The notes: generated from the letters alone by a model not told the origin. A stretch of 64,000 nt of DNA from Amorphophallus konjac (GCA_022559845.1 CM040118.1:232361224-232425223), one strand, 5' to 3'. Shown: positions 23,312 through 36,322, counted from the first letter of the stretch. A program made the numbers and translations.

Positions 23312-25060
23312 TGTTGATATTTATTTGTCTATCTTCTATCTTTCTTTTGAGGTTTGGAGAGCGATATGGTAAGATAACAAACAAACAATCAAAGATCTAC
23401 TCAAACCTATGAACATGTGATCATGAACCTAGGCAATCATAGCTAGCTCTAGCATGGGCATGCTATCTCAATCCAACTACGCTAAGGAAAAGGAAAACAC
23501 ACGCCGGGACGTGGAACAAGGAATAAATAAAAACACACCGTGAAGGTGGAACAAGCAAGGAAAATAGGAAGATATGATGAAGAAGACAGCTAATGCCCAA
23601 TACCAAGGAAAGATGTGATCGCCACCAAAGTAAAAACAAGTCAAAAGAACCTGAATATACCTTGGAAATAGGTGGATGAAACACCCGCCCACGGGAGAGA
23701 AAACCAGAGAAAGCCTGCAGATCAACTTGGAAGTAACGGCCAGAACCCCGTGCGTCGCTTGGAAGTGACGGCCACACGATAGACCGTCGGAGGAGAATGA
23801 CGCGCCTGCACAAGGCCGTCAGATAACCTACAGTAACAAAGCTTGAATTCTTTTAACTCCAACTCATCCAGCCGGCTAGAAGACCTGGGCCTCGTGTCAA
23901 TGAACCTGTAAACCTGCCAAAGATGTAAAAAGACCAAACACAATAACCTCAATTAGTCCTTTTCACAAGCATAGCATCAATTCTCAAAGGACTTAACATC
24001 ATCAAAAGGAGAGGGAATTACCGTTGAGTTTTTGGTTTTTTAACCCCTCTGGGTGTTTTAAAAGTTTTGGAAGATGTTTATATGCTTAGAGGACAGTGAA
24101 AAATGTGGAGAAGGAAGAGGGACAATGCCTTGATTGAGGAAAAACTAGGGAAGAACTCAAGCATGCAATGATGAACTTGAAAGACCAAAACCAAAGTACT
24201 CCCTTAATTATGAGATGGATGGACGTGGGAAGCAGTTCCTCTTGGATGAAGATGGCTCCTGAGTTTGGCAGCACTTCGTCGTGAATTCAAAATCTCCCCT
24301 TTGGCCATGAAGTCAAGGGTTCTATTTATAGACCCTCAAACTCTTAGGTCGAGCAGAGGATAATTCAAACAAGATAAAGAGATAACTCTTAGCAAATCCT
24401 CGAAGATAATATCACCAAGAGTCCATAGAATCGAACGGAAGGTCCTGAGGATCAGATTTGAAAGAGATATCGTCAATCCAAACCCTTATCTCGACCACGG
24501 AGTAGCAGAGAAAAGGCCTGAACTGTCAGGACTCTCTGGAGGAAGTAACGGCTGCGCGACAGACCGCCACTTGGAAGCAACGCATCAAGGAACGACCATC
24601 ATTTTCAACCCTATCCCAAAGAGATAAGATCAACGGGAAGAAAACCCAACAAGTTGGACTCTTCAAGGAAGCAACGGCCAAGGCATAGGGCGTCAGAATG
24701 AAACAACGGCTGCATGACAGACCGTTATTATCAACGTGGAATCAAAAGGATAAGCTTTACAACGAGGCCTTAAGCCTTAGGACTCTTCAAGGAGTAACGG
24801 TCCATGACCCATCCGTCAGAATGAAACAACGCGCCTAGAACCGACCGTTATTATCATTGAGGTTCAAGAATGAAATGAGGGGCTTGCTAAGATTCATCCA
24901 ATGAAACGCCACTAGGAGCCATATCCGATCAAAGAGTTCAGACCCAAGAAATAGGCTTCAACTAATCAAGAGACTCAATGAAGGGTGAACAACTCGGAGC
25001 ATCGTATAGAATGAAACAAGGAGATGACCCGACTTATTGGGTATAAAACGGGTGTCAACA
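23312..25060 (-). repeat. Tat-1 5' LTR (1.75 kb)
   Basis: On the minus strand it starts TGTTGACACCCG and ends ATATCAACA, giving matching TGTTGA/TCAACA termini. The PBS follows inside. It contains a TATA box (24321-24330) and nine 26 bp paired-box modules, for example 23734-23759, 23766-23791, 24672-24697 and 24827-24852. To its right lies the Tat-2 protease sequence, into which Tat-1 was inserted; the first bases CCATC (25061-25065) would be one copy of the target duplication, but the partner is outside the window. Its 3' LTR is not present here. Confidence 0.93.
24321..24330 (-). promoter_or_regulatory. TATA box of Tat-1 5' LTR
   Basis: The minus strand reads TATAAATAGA in the context GGTC-TATAAATAGA-ACCC. 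Tat-2 has the same site at 30538-30546 and the Tekay-2 solo LTR has TATAAATAG at 33549-33557. Transcription would start about 30 bases downstream on the minus strand, about 980 bases before the LTR end. Confidence 0.75.
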
Positions 25061-26783
25061 CCATCATAGACAATGCAGTTTCTCGGTAGCCGAGACCTCT
25101 CCTGTTCATTTTTCTACCTTTGGGGATGGGATTAGTTCTTCCTTGCAATTGAGCACCGAGGCCTCTCCCCGGTTGGTAGCCTAGCTTCAGTATAATGTCC
25201 CAGCCTTTGGAATCTCGGATCTGGGGCTTCATCTTGATATTAACCGCTGCAGTGACGGGCTTGCGGGGTGTATAAGCCCAAGGAAAGTCAAGATCTAGCA
25301 CTGAGATGACTGGTCGGCTGCTTGGCCATAATGTGGGAAGAACCTTTTCTAAAATAGCCTTCACTGATTGGACCGTGGATAAACTCTTAACTTTGACGAC
25401 CCTCCCTTGGAAAGGGAATTTAATGCATTGATGTGTAGTGGAGGGTACAGCACCGAGAGTGTCAATCCATGGACGACCCAAGATAGCCTTGAACATAGGG
25501 TCAATGTCCAGCACATAAAATTCTACGGGCATGGTAAGGGGCCCGAGCTCCGCTTGAATAGTGACCACCCCGTGACAGGCTCTTCTTTAGTTGTCATATG
25601 CAGCTATGGTGGTGGGGGTTGGTCAGAGTAATTCCTCTGGGATGTTGTAAGCTCGGAGAGTACTGAGCGGGCACACGTTAATCGATGCCCCTGTATCAAC
25701 CAGTGCGGCGTCAATACTGACTTTGTTCAAAGTAATTGTGATGCAAAGTGGCATTTTCCGAGCTTCTGGGGAAGCTAGCTCAGTTTCTGCGAACGTGATT
25801 GCCGACCCTTTGGAAATTGTTGCCAGTGATGTGGGTAAACTATCAACTGCCATGTCCTCACTGACCATCACTTTTTGTAAGAAGTTTCTGAGAGCATCTT
25901 GATGAAGGGTAGATCTCTTGATAAGCTCTAGGACTGATATCTTAGCGGGCACCCTGTCCAGATGATGTAGCAAGTCGTACTGGGTACCCGGCAGAGGTTC
26001 GGCCTCTTCCTGCTCGGCAGCCGGTTGGGAAGATTGAGGGTTGGAAGTAGTGGGATAGTTCCGATGGAACAACCGCCCGCTCCGTAGGGCGAGGTTTTGT
26101 GCCGGCACGGCATCAGGGGAGGATATTACTGGCCCGGTGGTGTGGATGAGTAGAAGAGGCGGTGTGGGAGGAAGGATTTTGTAGGATATGGTGTTGGTGG
26201 AGGTAATGAGCAGCGATGGGCGGATGATGGGTGAGGGATTAATGGGAGGCGGGGTGGTGATGATGGGTGATGATACGGAGGGAGGACAGGATAGTGGAGG
26301 CGTGGTGATGAGCGAAGGATTGGGTGACGGTGTGACGATGGTAGCGGGGGTAGCTGGTGGTGGGTGTGACAGAATTGCGAGCGGTGGCAGAGTTACTGGA
26401 GTGGGTGTGAATGGGAGAATGAGTGGTGAAGGTGTTGGATGTGTAGGTAGGATGCTAGATGGAGCAAGGGGATTGTGGTAGTTATGGTGGAGGGCCATTA
26501 CTTGCGGCGTAGCGCTGTCATCATCAAAAGACCACCCGGTGTTGGGAATCGGGGGTTGGACAACATTGACCTGAGCCGGTGCCGGCAGCTGAGGCTGCGG
26601 AGCGGGAGGATGGTTCGGCATCGGGTTCTGGTGGATCCCCAAGTCTTGAACCGGCTGCTGTTGCTGTTGTGGCTGCTGCTGCGGCTGCGGTGCTTATTGC
26701 TGGTGCACTTGCTGCCTCGGCGGCTGCCTTCTCTTTTCCCTAATTTCAACAATGGCCTTGTGCATCTCGGCCCAATCAATTCT
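25061..26783 (-). pseudogene. Tat-2 linker, aspartic protease and G-patch, truncated
   Basis: Same frame as Tat-2 gag but broken by stops: TAG at 26784, a TAA in the Gln-rich linker at about 26695, a TGA after EELL (about 25620) and a TAA in AAYDN-x-RR (about 25586). Unlike Tat-1, the catalytic motif DTGASINVC is intact (about 25690). The G-patch GRGLGAQLQG follows at about 25150. The segment is cut at 25060 by insertion of Tat-1, so RT, RNase H and integrase of Tat-2 lie outside the window or are lost. Confidence 0.9.
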
Positions 26784-28591
26784 CTATCCTTCATGAAGAT
26801 CATATACCAGGTCCCTGAATTGAAAGCATCCTTCAATTGTGTGGCCCGGATGCCTGTGGAACATGCAGTATTTGGTCTGATCAACGGCCGGGTTCCAGTT
26901 GGGCCGTTCCGGAGGAAGCTGTATAGCATTGATTGACATGAGAGCCGAGAAGATATCCGTGAGGGTTTCTGGCAAGGGTGGGTATTGTGCCCTTTTAGGA
27001 GCCGGGAGCTTGTTATTGCCGTTGTTGTTATATCCGTTGGGTGGAGGGACGTTGTCGTATTGTGGAGGTGGTGGTGGTTGCTGTGGTGCGGCGAAGGTAT
27101 TTTGTGGAATGGTGAAGGTAGGCGGAGGGTTTTGTGGAGTGGCCTGGAAGTTTTGAGGAGCGGGATTCTGTGGAGTGCGGGGATTTTGAGGGAAGCGGAA
27201 GGGTGCGGCCTGGAACGAGAAAGCAATGGCTTGAACTTGCTCGATCGTCTGGACCCCCTCGGTGACTGGCCCTTGAGGTTTCTTATGGTATTTGAGCTTT
27301 TGGTTTTCAAATAGTGAGTGTATGGGGGAATCCTTGAACTGCGTCTGAATAAAGCACGCTCGGCTATAAAGTTGATGCATATTGGCTATGTCATTCATGG
27401 CTAGAATATTGCGGAAGGTCGGAGTGGCATTAGAAATTAACAATTTGACCTTCTCTTCCTCCGGAATGTGGCCGGGCACTCTAGCGGCCATCTGCCTCCA
27501 TCGGTCTGCATAGGTAGCAAATTCCTCATCTGATTTCATCTTTTCGGCTACTAGATCAGTAAATGAATATTCCGGGCCGACTCTATCTTGGAACCTTTGA
27601 ATAAACTTATCCTTTACTGTCTTGAAACTCTCGGCGTCTTCCAATGGTAAAGAATAAAACCATTCCAGTGCAACACCATCTAGTGATCGGCGAAATAGAT
27701 ACGCCATGAGGCGATCATCATACTGAAATTGAGCTGACTCGTATAAGAAATCCCTCACATGAACAAAAGGGTTGTTGTTTCCATCGTACTTTCTATAATT
27801 GGGGAGCTCGGACTGTGGAAGGAACCGTTCTGAAAACTAGGGACTGGAACGTCTGCCAAGGATTGAGGGCCAACCCGCTTTTGAAGGAAGTCGAGCTGCT
27901 GCTGCATGGCGGCCCACTTATCAAGCAACTCCTGCTCTCGGGAGGGAGCAGGGACAGTAAAGGATGGATTTTGAGGAACAGAAGGGTAAGCAGATGGAGG
28001 AGACGGCCCATAAGAAGGATGATGGATCGAAAGATGACCCACATTAGATTGGACCTGGGCTGCCCCTTGCTGAGAGCGCATAAAATCATTCGGACCAACA
28101 AGAACTTGCGGCACAGCTGGGCCTGAGATATGATGATCCGATGGAAAAGGAGTGACAAAGGTATTGCCCTTATCAAGGAACTACTGGGCCGAACCAGAAG
28201 ACTGGCCCATTTCAAGATTGGAGAAGCGGAGGGTCCTAGTTTGGACCGGAGTGAGATCAACGGGCTGCACAATGGGCCCATCGGCTCTGGGTTGAGCGAC
28301 GGATGGATTGGAATGACCAAAGACAATCGGAGAAGGCGGGGTGTTGGACCCCTGCATAGCCTGATAGACCGCCTGAAGTTGGGCCGGGTCTAATTGAGCC
28401 ATCATCTGAAGAACAGAATTGGCGGATGGAAGAGAAGGATTTTGAGTGGATGTAGCACTCTCCATGGGGACGGAAGATGAGGGAAGAACGGGCCCCTCGC
28501 GAGGCTGGTATGAGACAACTCTAGAGGGATCCTCTAGAAGCCCTTGAGGAAGGGACTCCTCTTGGGACCGAGGAAGATCGAAGGAAGCCAT
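26784..28591 (-). pseudogene. Tat-2 gag
   Basis: The ATG at 28591 gives MASFDLPRSQEESLPQGLL. The frame stops at TAG 28181, reopens in the same phase to about 27830, then shifts phase near FQNGSFHSPSS, where two bases are missing relative to Tat-1 (GCGAACCGGATG). The shifted frame carries the gag core (MRDFLYESAQFQYDDRLMAY, KMKSDEEFATYADRW) and the knuckle CMFHRHPGHTIEGC. Here the frame reads on as CFQFRDLVYDLHEG where Tat-1 has TAG, so gag and protease were one ORF. It is degenerate and not expressed as one protein. Confidence 0.9.
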
Positions 28592-29512
28592 GGTAGATTC
28601 GAAGAGTGGGTTGAAATAGGATGAAGAGAGGGACTCGCCCCTGGGTGATGATGCTCCTAACGGACGGACATGACTCCACATGCAACGAACAACCTTAGAT
28701 GCAAACAAGACAACAAACAATCACACAATAAGCAGCCAAACTTGACAATTTCTATCAAAGGTGCAAGTGAGAAAGTAATGAAGATACTCAAAGTCAACCA
28801 AGTTGCTTAAGATGATGCCTCAAGATTCTTATGATTTCTCCTTTGGAACTTTAGTAGATTGATTAGGATGTGCTCTCGACAGTAGGTTCCTGATAGAAGA
28901 GGGTGTAAGGCTTGGTTGGACTCTAAAATGTGATCACTCCTTCACTTATGCAATCCTAGACACGGGGTGGAAGGGTACAACAAGCCCGACGTCCGTGTGG
29001 GAATCCACGGCTCGCGGGGACTTATGGAGGTCCCTGGTGTGATTTCCTAGTCGGCCCCAAGGAATATGGAGACGAGAGGTCCGCACACCAAGGTAGGAAA
29101 ATGCAATCTAATGTATGATAATATGCATGAACCTATGCGCACCGGAGTGCATGCAAATTCTAACCTAGAAACTAGCAAACAAGTATGCACAACATGATGT
29201 AGATATATAGACAAACCAGGGAGGAGAGCAGATATCACCCAAGCACAAAGATCACAGCAGAAACTGCGGAAAGGAAATACACCTCGGGATGCGTACCTAT
29301 CTGGAGTATGTAACGGTCTAGAGGACCTGCGTCAGAGGTAAGGGATGGTCGAAGGCCAGACCGTCAGAAGCAGTGTAACGCAGGGGTAGGAGACCGTCAG
29401 AGGAGCCAGGGAACCAGAAACAGCAGGAAAATAGAAGGGAAATCCGGGAAAAACCAAACAAGGAAATGATGGCAGGTTTAACAGAGATCAAAAAGCACGA
29501 TTGGCACAAGTT
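28592..29512 (-). other. Tat-2 untranslated leader
   Basis: It has the same order as the Tat-1 leader: 26 bp modules near the PBS (around 29311, 29345 and 29376), the GGATTCCCAC block (28975-29093), then sequence to the gag ATG. It is shorter than in Tat-1, mainly because about 100 bases near 29430 are missing. No gene is seen. Confidence 0.8.
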
Positions 29513-29530
29513 GTCCCACCGTGATCGCCA
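29513..29530 (-). other. Tat-2 primer-binding site
   Basis: The minus strand reads TGGCGATCACGGTGGGAC, identical to Tat-1 and with the same ten-base spacer (GATAATTTTT) to the LTR end. Confidence 0.8.
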
Positions 29531-29540
29531 AAAAATTATC

Positions 29541-31276
29541 TGTTGATTTATTTGCTTCCTTCTTTTGTGGTTGTGATGAGTGATAAAGATGATAAGCAAA
29601 AATCAATGATCTCAATCAACCTATGGACATGTGAACCATGAACCTAGGCAATCAGAACAAGCTCTAGCATGGGCAATGCTATCTCAATCGAACTAAGCTA
29701 AAGAAGGCAAAGAAAAACACACGCCGGAGCGTGGAGCAAGGAGTAAATAAAAAAACACCACGTGGGTGGAACAAGCAAAGGAAATAAGAGATATGAGAGA
29801 GAAATCAATGCCCAATACTAAGGAAAGAATGTGATCGCCACTAAGGTAATAAAACAAGCCAAAGACCTGATCAATACCTTAGAAATAGGAGGATGATGCA
29901 CCCGCCCACGGGAGAGAGAAACCAGTGAAATATGCAGATCTACTTGGAGGTAACGGTCCAGACCATGTGCGTTACAGGAGTGTGACGGTCTTCCGATGAA
30001 CTATTAGAGAAGCTTGACGCGTCTGCTGAAGACCGTCAGAGAACCTGCAGCAACAACCTGTGAATTCTTTGAACTCTAAACCTTCCAGCCGGCCAGAAAG
30101 CTTGGGCCTCGTCTAATGAACTCTGTGAACCTGCCAAAGAACATGAAACACCAGAAAACAACCCCAAATTAGCCCTTTAAACAATATAGTATCAATTCTC
30201 AAAGGACTTAAGATCATGCAAAAGGAAAGGGGAATATCAGGGAGTTTTGGTTTTTTAACCCCTCTGGGCGTTTTAAAACATGGGAAGGATGTTTAGATGA
30301 TGAAAACAGTGGAGAACGTGAGAGAAAGAAGTGGGACAATGCTGTTATGAGAGGAGAAAGGGAGGAACACAAGTATGCAAACTATGCACTTTAAGACCCA
30401 AAACCGAAGTACTCCCTGGACTGTGATGCCGATGGACGTAGAAATCAGTTCCTCTTGGATGAATATGGCTCCAGAAAGCGGCAGCACTTCGACGCAAACC
30501 CCAGATTTCTCCCCCTTTGGCCATGAAGTTAAGGGTGCTATTTATAGGCCCTCAAAATCTCTGGTCGAGCAGAGGATAATCCAGCAAGAAAAGAGGATAA
30601 CTCTTGGCAAACTCTTGAAGATAAGACTCCCAAGAGTCCATAGAATCAAACAGAAGGTCCATAGGATCAGATTTGGAAGAGAAATCACAAGATCAAACTC
30701 TCATCTCGACCACGGAGTAGCAGAGAAAAGACCAGACCAACCAGGACTCTCTGTTGGATGTAACGGCCACACGACAGACCGTCACAGGTATGTAACGCCC
30801 CAGGGAGAGACCGTCACACTAACCTTATCTCCAAGGAGATAAGATCAACGGGGAGAAGTTCTAAGCAGTTGGACTCTTGAATAAATGTAACGGCCATGGG
30901 AGGACGCGTTAGAGGAACGTAACGGCTGCACGACAGACCGTTAGAATCAACGGATAGGCCAAAGATAAGGATTGAAACAAAGGCCTTAAGTCTCAGGACT
31001 CTTCAAGATGTAACGGTCCAGGGCTGATGCGTCAGAAGGATGTAACGCCCCTGGAATGGACCGTTAGAGATAATGAGGATCAAAAAAATGATAAGAGCTT
31101 GCTAAGCTTCATCCAATGAAAGCGCCGAGGAAGCCAGACTCAACCAAGAGGTTAAGACCCAAGAAATAAGCCTCCAACTGATCAAGAGGGCTTAATGAAG
31201 AATGAACAACTTGGAGCATCATATAGAATGAACCAGGAGATGACCCAACTTATTAGTCATAAAACGGGTGTCAACA
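29541..31276 (-). repeat. Tat-2 5' LTR (1.74 kb)
   Basis: The minus strand starts TGTTGACACCCG and ends AAATCAACA, homologous to the Tat-1 LTR throughout. It has TATAAATAG at 30538-30546 and about nine 26 bp modules, including ones starting near 29952, 29980, 30017, 30761, 30793, 30888, 30920, 31012 and 31044. The flank to the right (31277 onward) is unrelated host sequence; the other target-duplication copy is not in the window. Confidence 0.92.
30538..30546 (-). promoter_or_regulatory. TATA box of Tat-2 5' LTR
   Basis: The minus strand reads TATAAATAG, at the homologous place to 24321-24330 in Tat-1. Confidence 0.75.
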
Positions 31277-32479
31277 ACCCTGACCTCTGATAAAGCTATT
31301 TGTTCTGGTGAAGCAATGTAGTTCGACACACTTCTGATGTGTGTCGACACACTCTATCTACTTTTGTTTCTTTAATATGCTGGCTGCTCCTCAAGAGTCT
31401 GTCAACTTGAACTCCTCTTCTGTCGACTGCACTCACATGTCTGTCGACTAATTTTGGAACTCAGTCGACTGAAATTGCCTTTAGTTCTTCTTTCAACCTT
31501 CCCTTTAAGTTCTAACTTGTATACCTGTAGGGCCCATAAAAATATTCAAAGTTGGCAATTTTGGGGCCTTTTTCTTGACCATTCAACAGGTAATTGTTTC
31601 CAGTATTTATCAATGATTCATAGTAGGACATCATCAAAACCAGGGACACAACACCACAAGCACATGACGTCGCCCGTTAGCACAAGGTCGCCAGTGCTCT
31701 GCTCTTCGGCCCTCTCTTTGGCCGGCCGCATGCTCCCTCTCTTCCAGTCGGCCACACATGCCACGTCGGACCTAGCCACACACACGGACGACGCCAGCCA
31801 TTCACCATGGCCCATGCAGCTCGCCAGCTCACGCCACGTCCATACTCTTTCTCCACTTCCAGCAGGCATAGGGGTCAATGCATGCAGCCATGCCCATCGG
31901 AGACACCTACTTCACTGGCCACTGCCCCTAACTACTGCTAATGATGCACACTATCGTTGCTTTCTCTCTCTACGAATAGCCACCCTGGTGCTTCTTCTCT
32001 TGTCAGTTGGCAGACGGCCATGGGCCACCGCCGTTGCTCTTCCAGGTGTCAGGCCAGCCGCCCATGCCTGCTTACCACTTCCTTCTTCTTCTTCTCCAGA
32101 CTCGGCGCGAACAACACTGTCGCTTCTGCTCTTTCTTCTCCACGGACAGACCACCGCGGACACCTCTGCTCCCATGGGCAAGCACCATAGCCCTCGCATA
32201 AGGCCCACGTTGAGCTCACCACCATTGCTATTGAAGAAAAAAGATTGTTCACAAAATGTAAACTTTGATCAAAGTTTGTTTTAATGTAAAAAATTATAAC
32301 TAAGCTCCTCAAGTAAAATATATTTAATTATATAATTTTTATTTTTCTTAAACATGTCTCAAGTCCCATTGATTAAATTATGTTTAAAATTTTAATTAAT
32401 TTTAAAAAAATATCAATTTTGTTTGGGACTGATATTAGAGTGTACAACTTGCATAATTAATTATATTAAAGCGCAGAAA
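31277..32479. other. unassigned sequence with GTCGAC boxes
   Basis: I recognise no gene here. The first 200 bases hold GTCGAC/GTCAAC words, including the hairpin at 31323-31347, in the style of an LTR, and may be a truncated LTR end. From 31620 to 32220 the sequence is GC-richer and contains a 276-codon plus-strand frame (31454-32284) made of Ser, Leu and His-rich sequence without a domain; opposing frames are also open, so I do not call it coding. From 32280 to 32470 it is AT-rich. Confidence 0.5.
31323..31347. repeat. 9 bp inverted repeat, TCGACACAC arms
   Basis: TCGACACAC (31323-31331) and GTGTGTCGA (31339-31347) are perfect inverted arms around a 7-base loop. Further TCRAC ... GTCGAC pairs follow at the same 26 bp overall span between 31400 and 31480. 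Confidence 0.85.
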
Positions 32480-33038
32480 TGATGTGTGAGACATAAACAA
32501 ATGTACAAAAGTAGACACTTATCAAGAGTCGGAACGCCTGTAGCAAACATGAGAATATGCCGAACATCATTCAAATATACTCCCTATGAAAGGGCGAACA
32601 CGCCATCAAAATTACCAGTTACGTACCTGAAGGGCCCATGGTCGAGGACCCAACCAAACTCATGGTGCATGCTAGGACTCCCGATGGAAAAGGTGGGAGG
32701 GGAAACTCCGCCAATACCTAGGGCACCAACATAGCAGTAGCCTCCCTGAGAAAGGTTGTTGCACCACCTACTATCGCTAGCTCCGCCTCAAACGAAGGAA
32801 GCTCCACTACCGGCCCAGTTGTAGCCAGCTCCTGGACCATCTCCAAAGTGGCTACACCATCCCCAGCTATTCATACAAGATGATTACACAAAGTCAATAA
32901 AATGAAGTTGGCAAATATGGGAGTCAGCTTCTCAATTAACCAGCTGGCACTCACCAGGGCTATCCTGCACCTCTCCGTCCTCTAAGCCATCAATGGAGAC
33001 AGGCACCCCATTCTCAACCACAAGAAGAATGGGGGGTC
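32480..33038 (-). pseudogene. remnant of minus-strand gene, 3' part (possibly PMD-like gene)
   Basis: On the minus strand a Ser/Thr/Val-rich frame (such as AGDGVATLEMVQELATTGPVVELPS, given here in part) is followed by a TAG. The style matches the low-complexity C-terminal regions of plant-mobile-domain proteins, but no domain is visible. It is placed with the remnants at 36323-37004 and 49066-49793 because the insertions between them have target duplications, so the three were once contiguous. Exon limits cannot be fixed. Confidence 0.35.
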
Positions 33039-33548
33039 TGTAGTGCCCCAAAATTTATATAAATAATTTATGGATTATTATAAGAATTTTTTGAAATTTA
33101 TTAGGCTTAAAATGATTATAAGGCCCAACTATGTTAAAATATTAATCCGGCTTTGATAAATAAAACCCAAAAGGTTTAAGGACCAAGCCCATCAAGTTTG
33201 GCCCATGTTCTAGAAGGTTATTTAGCTTATTTTAAGGATAAATACTCATTTATTAGATAATTATGTGGACACAACAATAAAGTGTTTGAATTTAGTTGAA
33301 TTCTACAAACGGTGAATGTAGCGGTCTATCGTGCGACCACCACAGTCAGGTAATGCGCCAATACACGATCGTTAAACGCTGTCAATTCCGTGAATGGAAG
33401 AACAAGCAAAAAAATTGGATTTTTACTAGTTTATCCCTTAGGGATCGAGATGGGAGGACTAGTAAATGTGTTAAGGATTCTCGAAGTCAATCTAAGCCTT
33501 AACAAGGACTTTAGAATCGATCTAATCCACAAAACCTTAGCTAAAACC

Positions 33549-33557
33549 TATAAATAG
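33549..33557 (+). promoter_or_regulatory. TATA box of Tekay-2 solo LTR
   Basis: TATAAATAG, followed by ACCCTAG, 510 bases into the LTR. The context CTATAAATAGA is shared with the Tat LTRs. Confidence 0.7.
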
Positions 33558-34800
33558 ACCCTAGTTTTGACCTGCGCGAACCCTTACATTGGCTCGCGTG
33601 GAACTAAGGTAAGAAGATAGTATTTTGGGTAAGTTCCTTAGAACTTTTTGTTCCTTATACATAGGACTAATCTTCCTCAAAACTTCATGCTAGGAGATCA
33701 ACCACACAAAGAGTTTGAAGCTTCCAAAGTTGCTGGTTCGACAATAGCAACCCAGGAATCTGAGCGAAAGTCTACTGAAGATCAGGAGATTAGAATACCA
33801 AAAGGAGGTAATTAGCTTAAATGTCTTTAGAACTTTCTGTTCCCCTTAGTTTCACCTTCTTACCCTCAAAATTTCACGTCCTTAGGTCAAGAGATTGAGG
33901 AGTTAGAGCGACGTGAAGTTGCTGAAAAATTACAGGAAGGGAAGAACTAGGGCGTGGCTTGCAGTCACAAAATTGGAAGTTGAAAGCCCAGGAAAGAGGT
34001 AGGTCATCTCATGAATGGCAAGAATAGCATGTTAGGGATAAAAACCCTCTAGTTCTACTTGATTCCATGCACTATAGACCATGCATTTCATGTTTTATTA
34101 GAATCATACATACATACATGTCTTTAGCCTTAAATGAAGATAAAAGATATCCTCTTGTTCATTCACTGCAACCTATGCATCTAGATGGACTATTCTTCAT
34201 TTTATCATGACTAGAGTAGTTAAGTCTTTTCAAAACATGACATGTTTTCAAAGCATAGTCTTTATCTTTTTACTTTCCTTAGACCGTCAGAGGGACGTAA
34301 CGGCCTTATGATAAGCCATCACACTCCCTGTTATACTTAAGATTCTCTGTTAACTCTGACGGACCATAACCAGAGCGTTACAACACTCTAACGGCTCCAC
34401 GATAAACCGTCACAGCCCTGTGACGTGCCCATGTTCGACCGTCAGAATAACTGTGTTCTGTCAACCCGAGACAGAGTTAAAAATAGTCAAGTTTACTTAT
34501 GAATAAGCCTAGTTATCTAAGTTTTGACCTATTTTTTCATAACTTTGAGTTTATAAATTGATTCATGTATGTTTAAAGCACTTTGAGTTATTTTAAAGTA
34601 CATGTTAACTTCATTGCTAAAACTCTATAGTTTTGTATTAAAACATGATTTTTACTGATGTATTGACGGAGTTTTATCATAGTTTCACATTGTTACACAT
34701 TCTTTCTGACTATAGAGTCAATTCTCTAAGTACATGACATATATTCCGGTATATGACCATTAGTTCACACTTTTGCACTATAGGAACATATTCTTGAACT

Positions 34801-34913
34801 TGAGGACCTCTCTATTGGATATTCCTTCCAATGGACTAGGAAATCTGGTTTCAAGGCCTCCGTAATTCTCCGCGAGCCTGGGATTCTCACTAGGACGCCG
34901 CGTTGGTTGTACC
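34801..34913 (+). other. conserved GGATTCTCAC block in Tekay-2 LTR
   Basis: It starts TGAGGACCTC and has, in order, ATTCCTT, AGGAAATC, CCTCCGTAA, CGCGAGCCTG, GGATTCTCAC and GTTGGTTGTACC. Each of these words has a counterpart at the same place in the Tat-1 and Tat-2 leaders. The loop GGGATTCTCACT is closed here by CCT/AGG. Confidence 0.8.
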
Positions 34914-36322
34914 ATTAAAGCCCAATTGTTTAGAAAGCACTATCGATGTTTTCTGGTTTTAACTATGTAACGGCCTAATATTAGACCGTCAGGCTCATCT
35001 AACGGTCCAGTATACAACCATCACATTCACTGAGTCCAATTATTCTTTCTGGATTCAATCTATTGTAACGGCCCAATTATAGACCGTCACGATCATGTAA
35101 CGGCCCATTAATTGACCGTCACAGTTCTTGAACTGATTTAACCCGAGGTTTGACCCAAGGGTTAATATTCTAAAGTTTCTAGATGTATTATTGATGGTCT
35201 AGGACTTGTCATATTGTTCAAAGATACTTAATCTTAAATTATGAAAGTTAAGAAACGTACCATTATGCTGCCGATTTATTTTCATGGCATAACCTAGTTT
35301 TAATATGTTCATTGAAATTCTTTAAATCAAATAGAAGCATTCTTGTGATAGATTACTTTATTTTGAACCTATCCTTTGAAACTGTACATTCTTGGCCATA
35401 TTGTTTACATGCGTGGAAGTAGCTTGATTTATACTTGAAGATGTGGACCGAGCACTGATTGTGTTCAAGGGCTCTATGCTAGTCCCCTCGACTGATTGTC
35501 GGAAACATACTATTATAAACTATGGGGTATGATGCTACTGGCGTTGCATTGCGTTGGAAGTACTTTCTCGATAAATAAGTGAAGATCCACGGCATCGTGA
35601 AGTGAAAATCCACGACACGATATATACACGTACATCACTTTCTAGCTTGTTACATGTTATTCCACAGAAATTCATGAAGTACTTACTACTAAGTGAAGAG
35701 TACATTCTTGATTGATACATGACTTTCTAGTACATTCTTGTTCATGAAAGGCCCTATCATATTCTTGTTACATTCATACTTGCTCATTCTATCTTACATG
35801 ATTGTCTTGTTACCTTGGTTTAATCGCATGATTGATCACATTCGCATGATTGTACCTTATTCTTTAGAGCTAACATGTTAATTACTTAAATATTGCTAAT
35901 CATGTTGATGCGAAGATACCTACTGGACAAGTGTGCTCATTACCTATTTTCCAATCTTTTCAAGAGATGGAAGTGATATGAATTCGGATTCGAGTTATAC
36001 AAGTAACGGGTCCGAGAGCGAATGAAAGTCATATCAAAATGAGAGTGAAGACTTATGAAAGTCAATATTGTTTAGATCGAGTCTTTGTAATTTTCTTTTT
36101 CCTTGAGTCTAGTGGATTATTGAAGGTTGAAAGCTATTATATTTGGATATTTTGATTATTAATGAAATAAAGTTGGAGTTTGATTAAACTATTATGCAAT
36201 TGCATTCTTATGTGTTATTGTCTGGTGCTCTGATCGTTCTTGCTTGCAAGAGGCTTACCATGCCGGCTGTTCGCGCTCCCCGAGTTAGTCTTCCGCTGTA
36301 AATAAAAGCTCGGGGTGTGACA

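Larger units (their letters stand above)
33039..36322 (+). repeat. Tekay-2 solo LTR (3.3 kb)
   Basis: It starts TGTAGTGCCCC and ends CTCGGGGTGTGACA, with GGGTC on both sides (33034-33038 and 36323-36327), so it is a complete solo LTR. TATAAATAG lies at 33549-33557. About ten 26 bp paired-box modules occur at 33317-33370, 34297-34462 and 34968-35128, on either side of the GGATTCCCAC block (34801-34913). An acceptor-like motif conserved among the Tekay LTRs is at 35921-35977. Clade assignment is by the TGTAGTGCCCC ... GGGGTGTGACA ends and conserved 3' words shared with Tekay-1 and Tekay-3; no coding part is present. Confidence 0.92.

Noticed and set aside
31454..32284. 276-codon plus-strand ORF
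   Set aside because: Low-complexity Ser/Leu/His composition, no domain, and several opposing frames are equally open in this GC-rich stretch.
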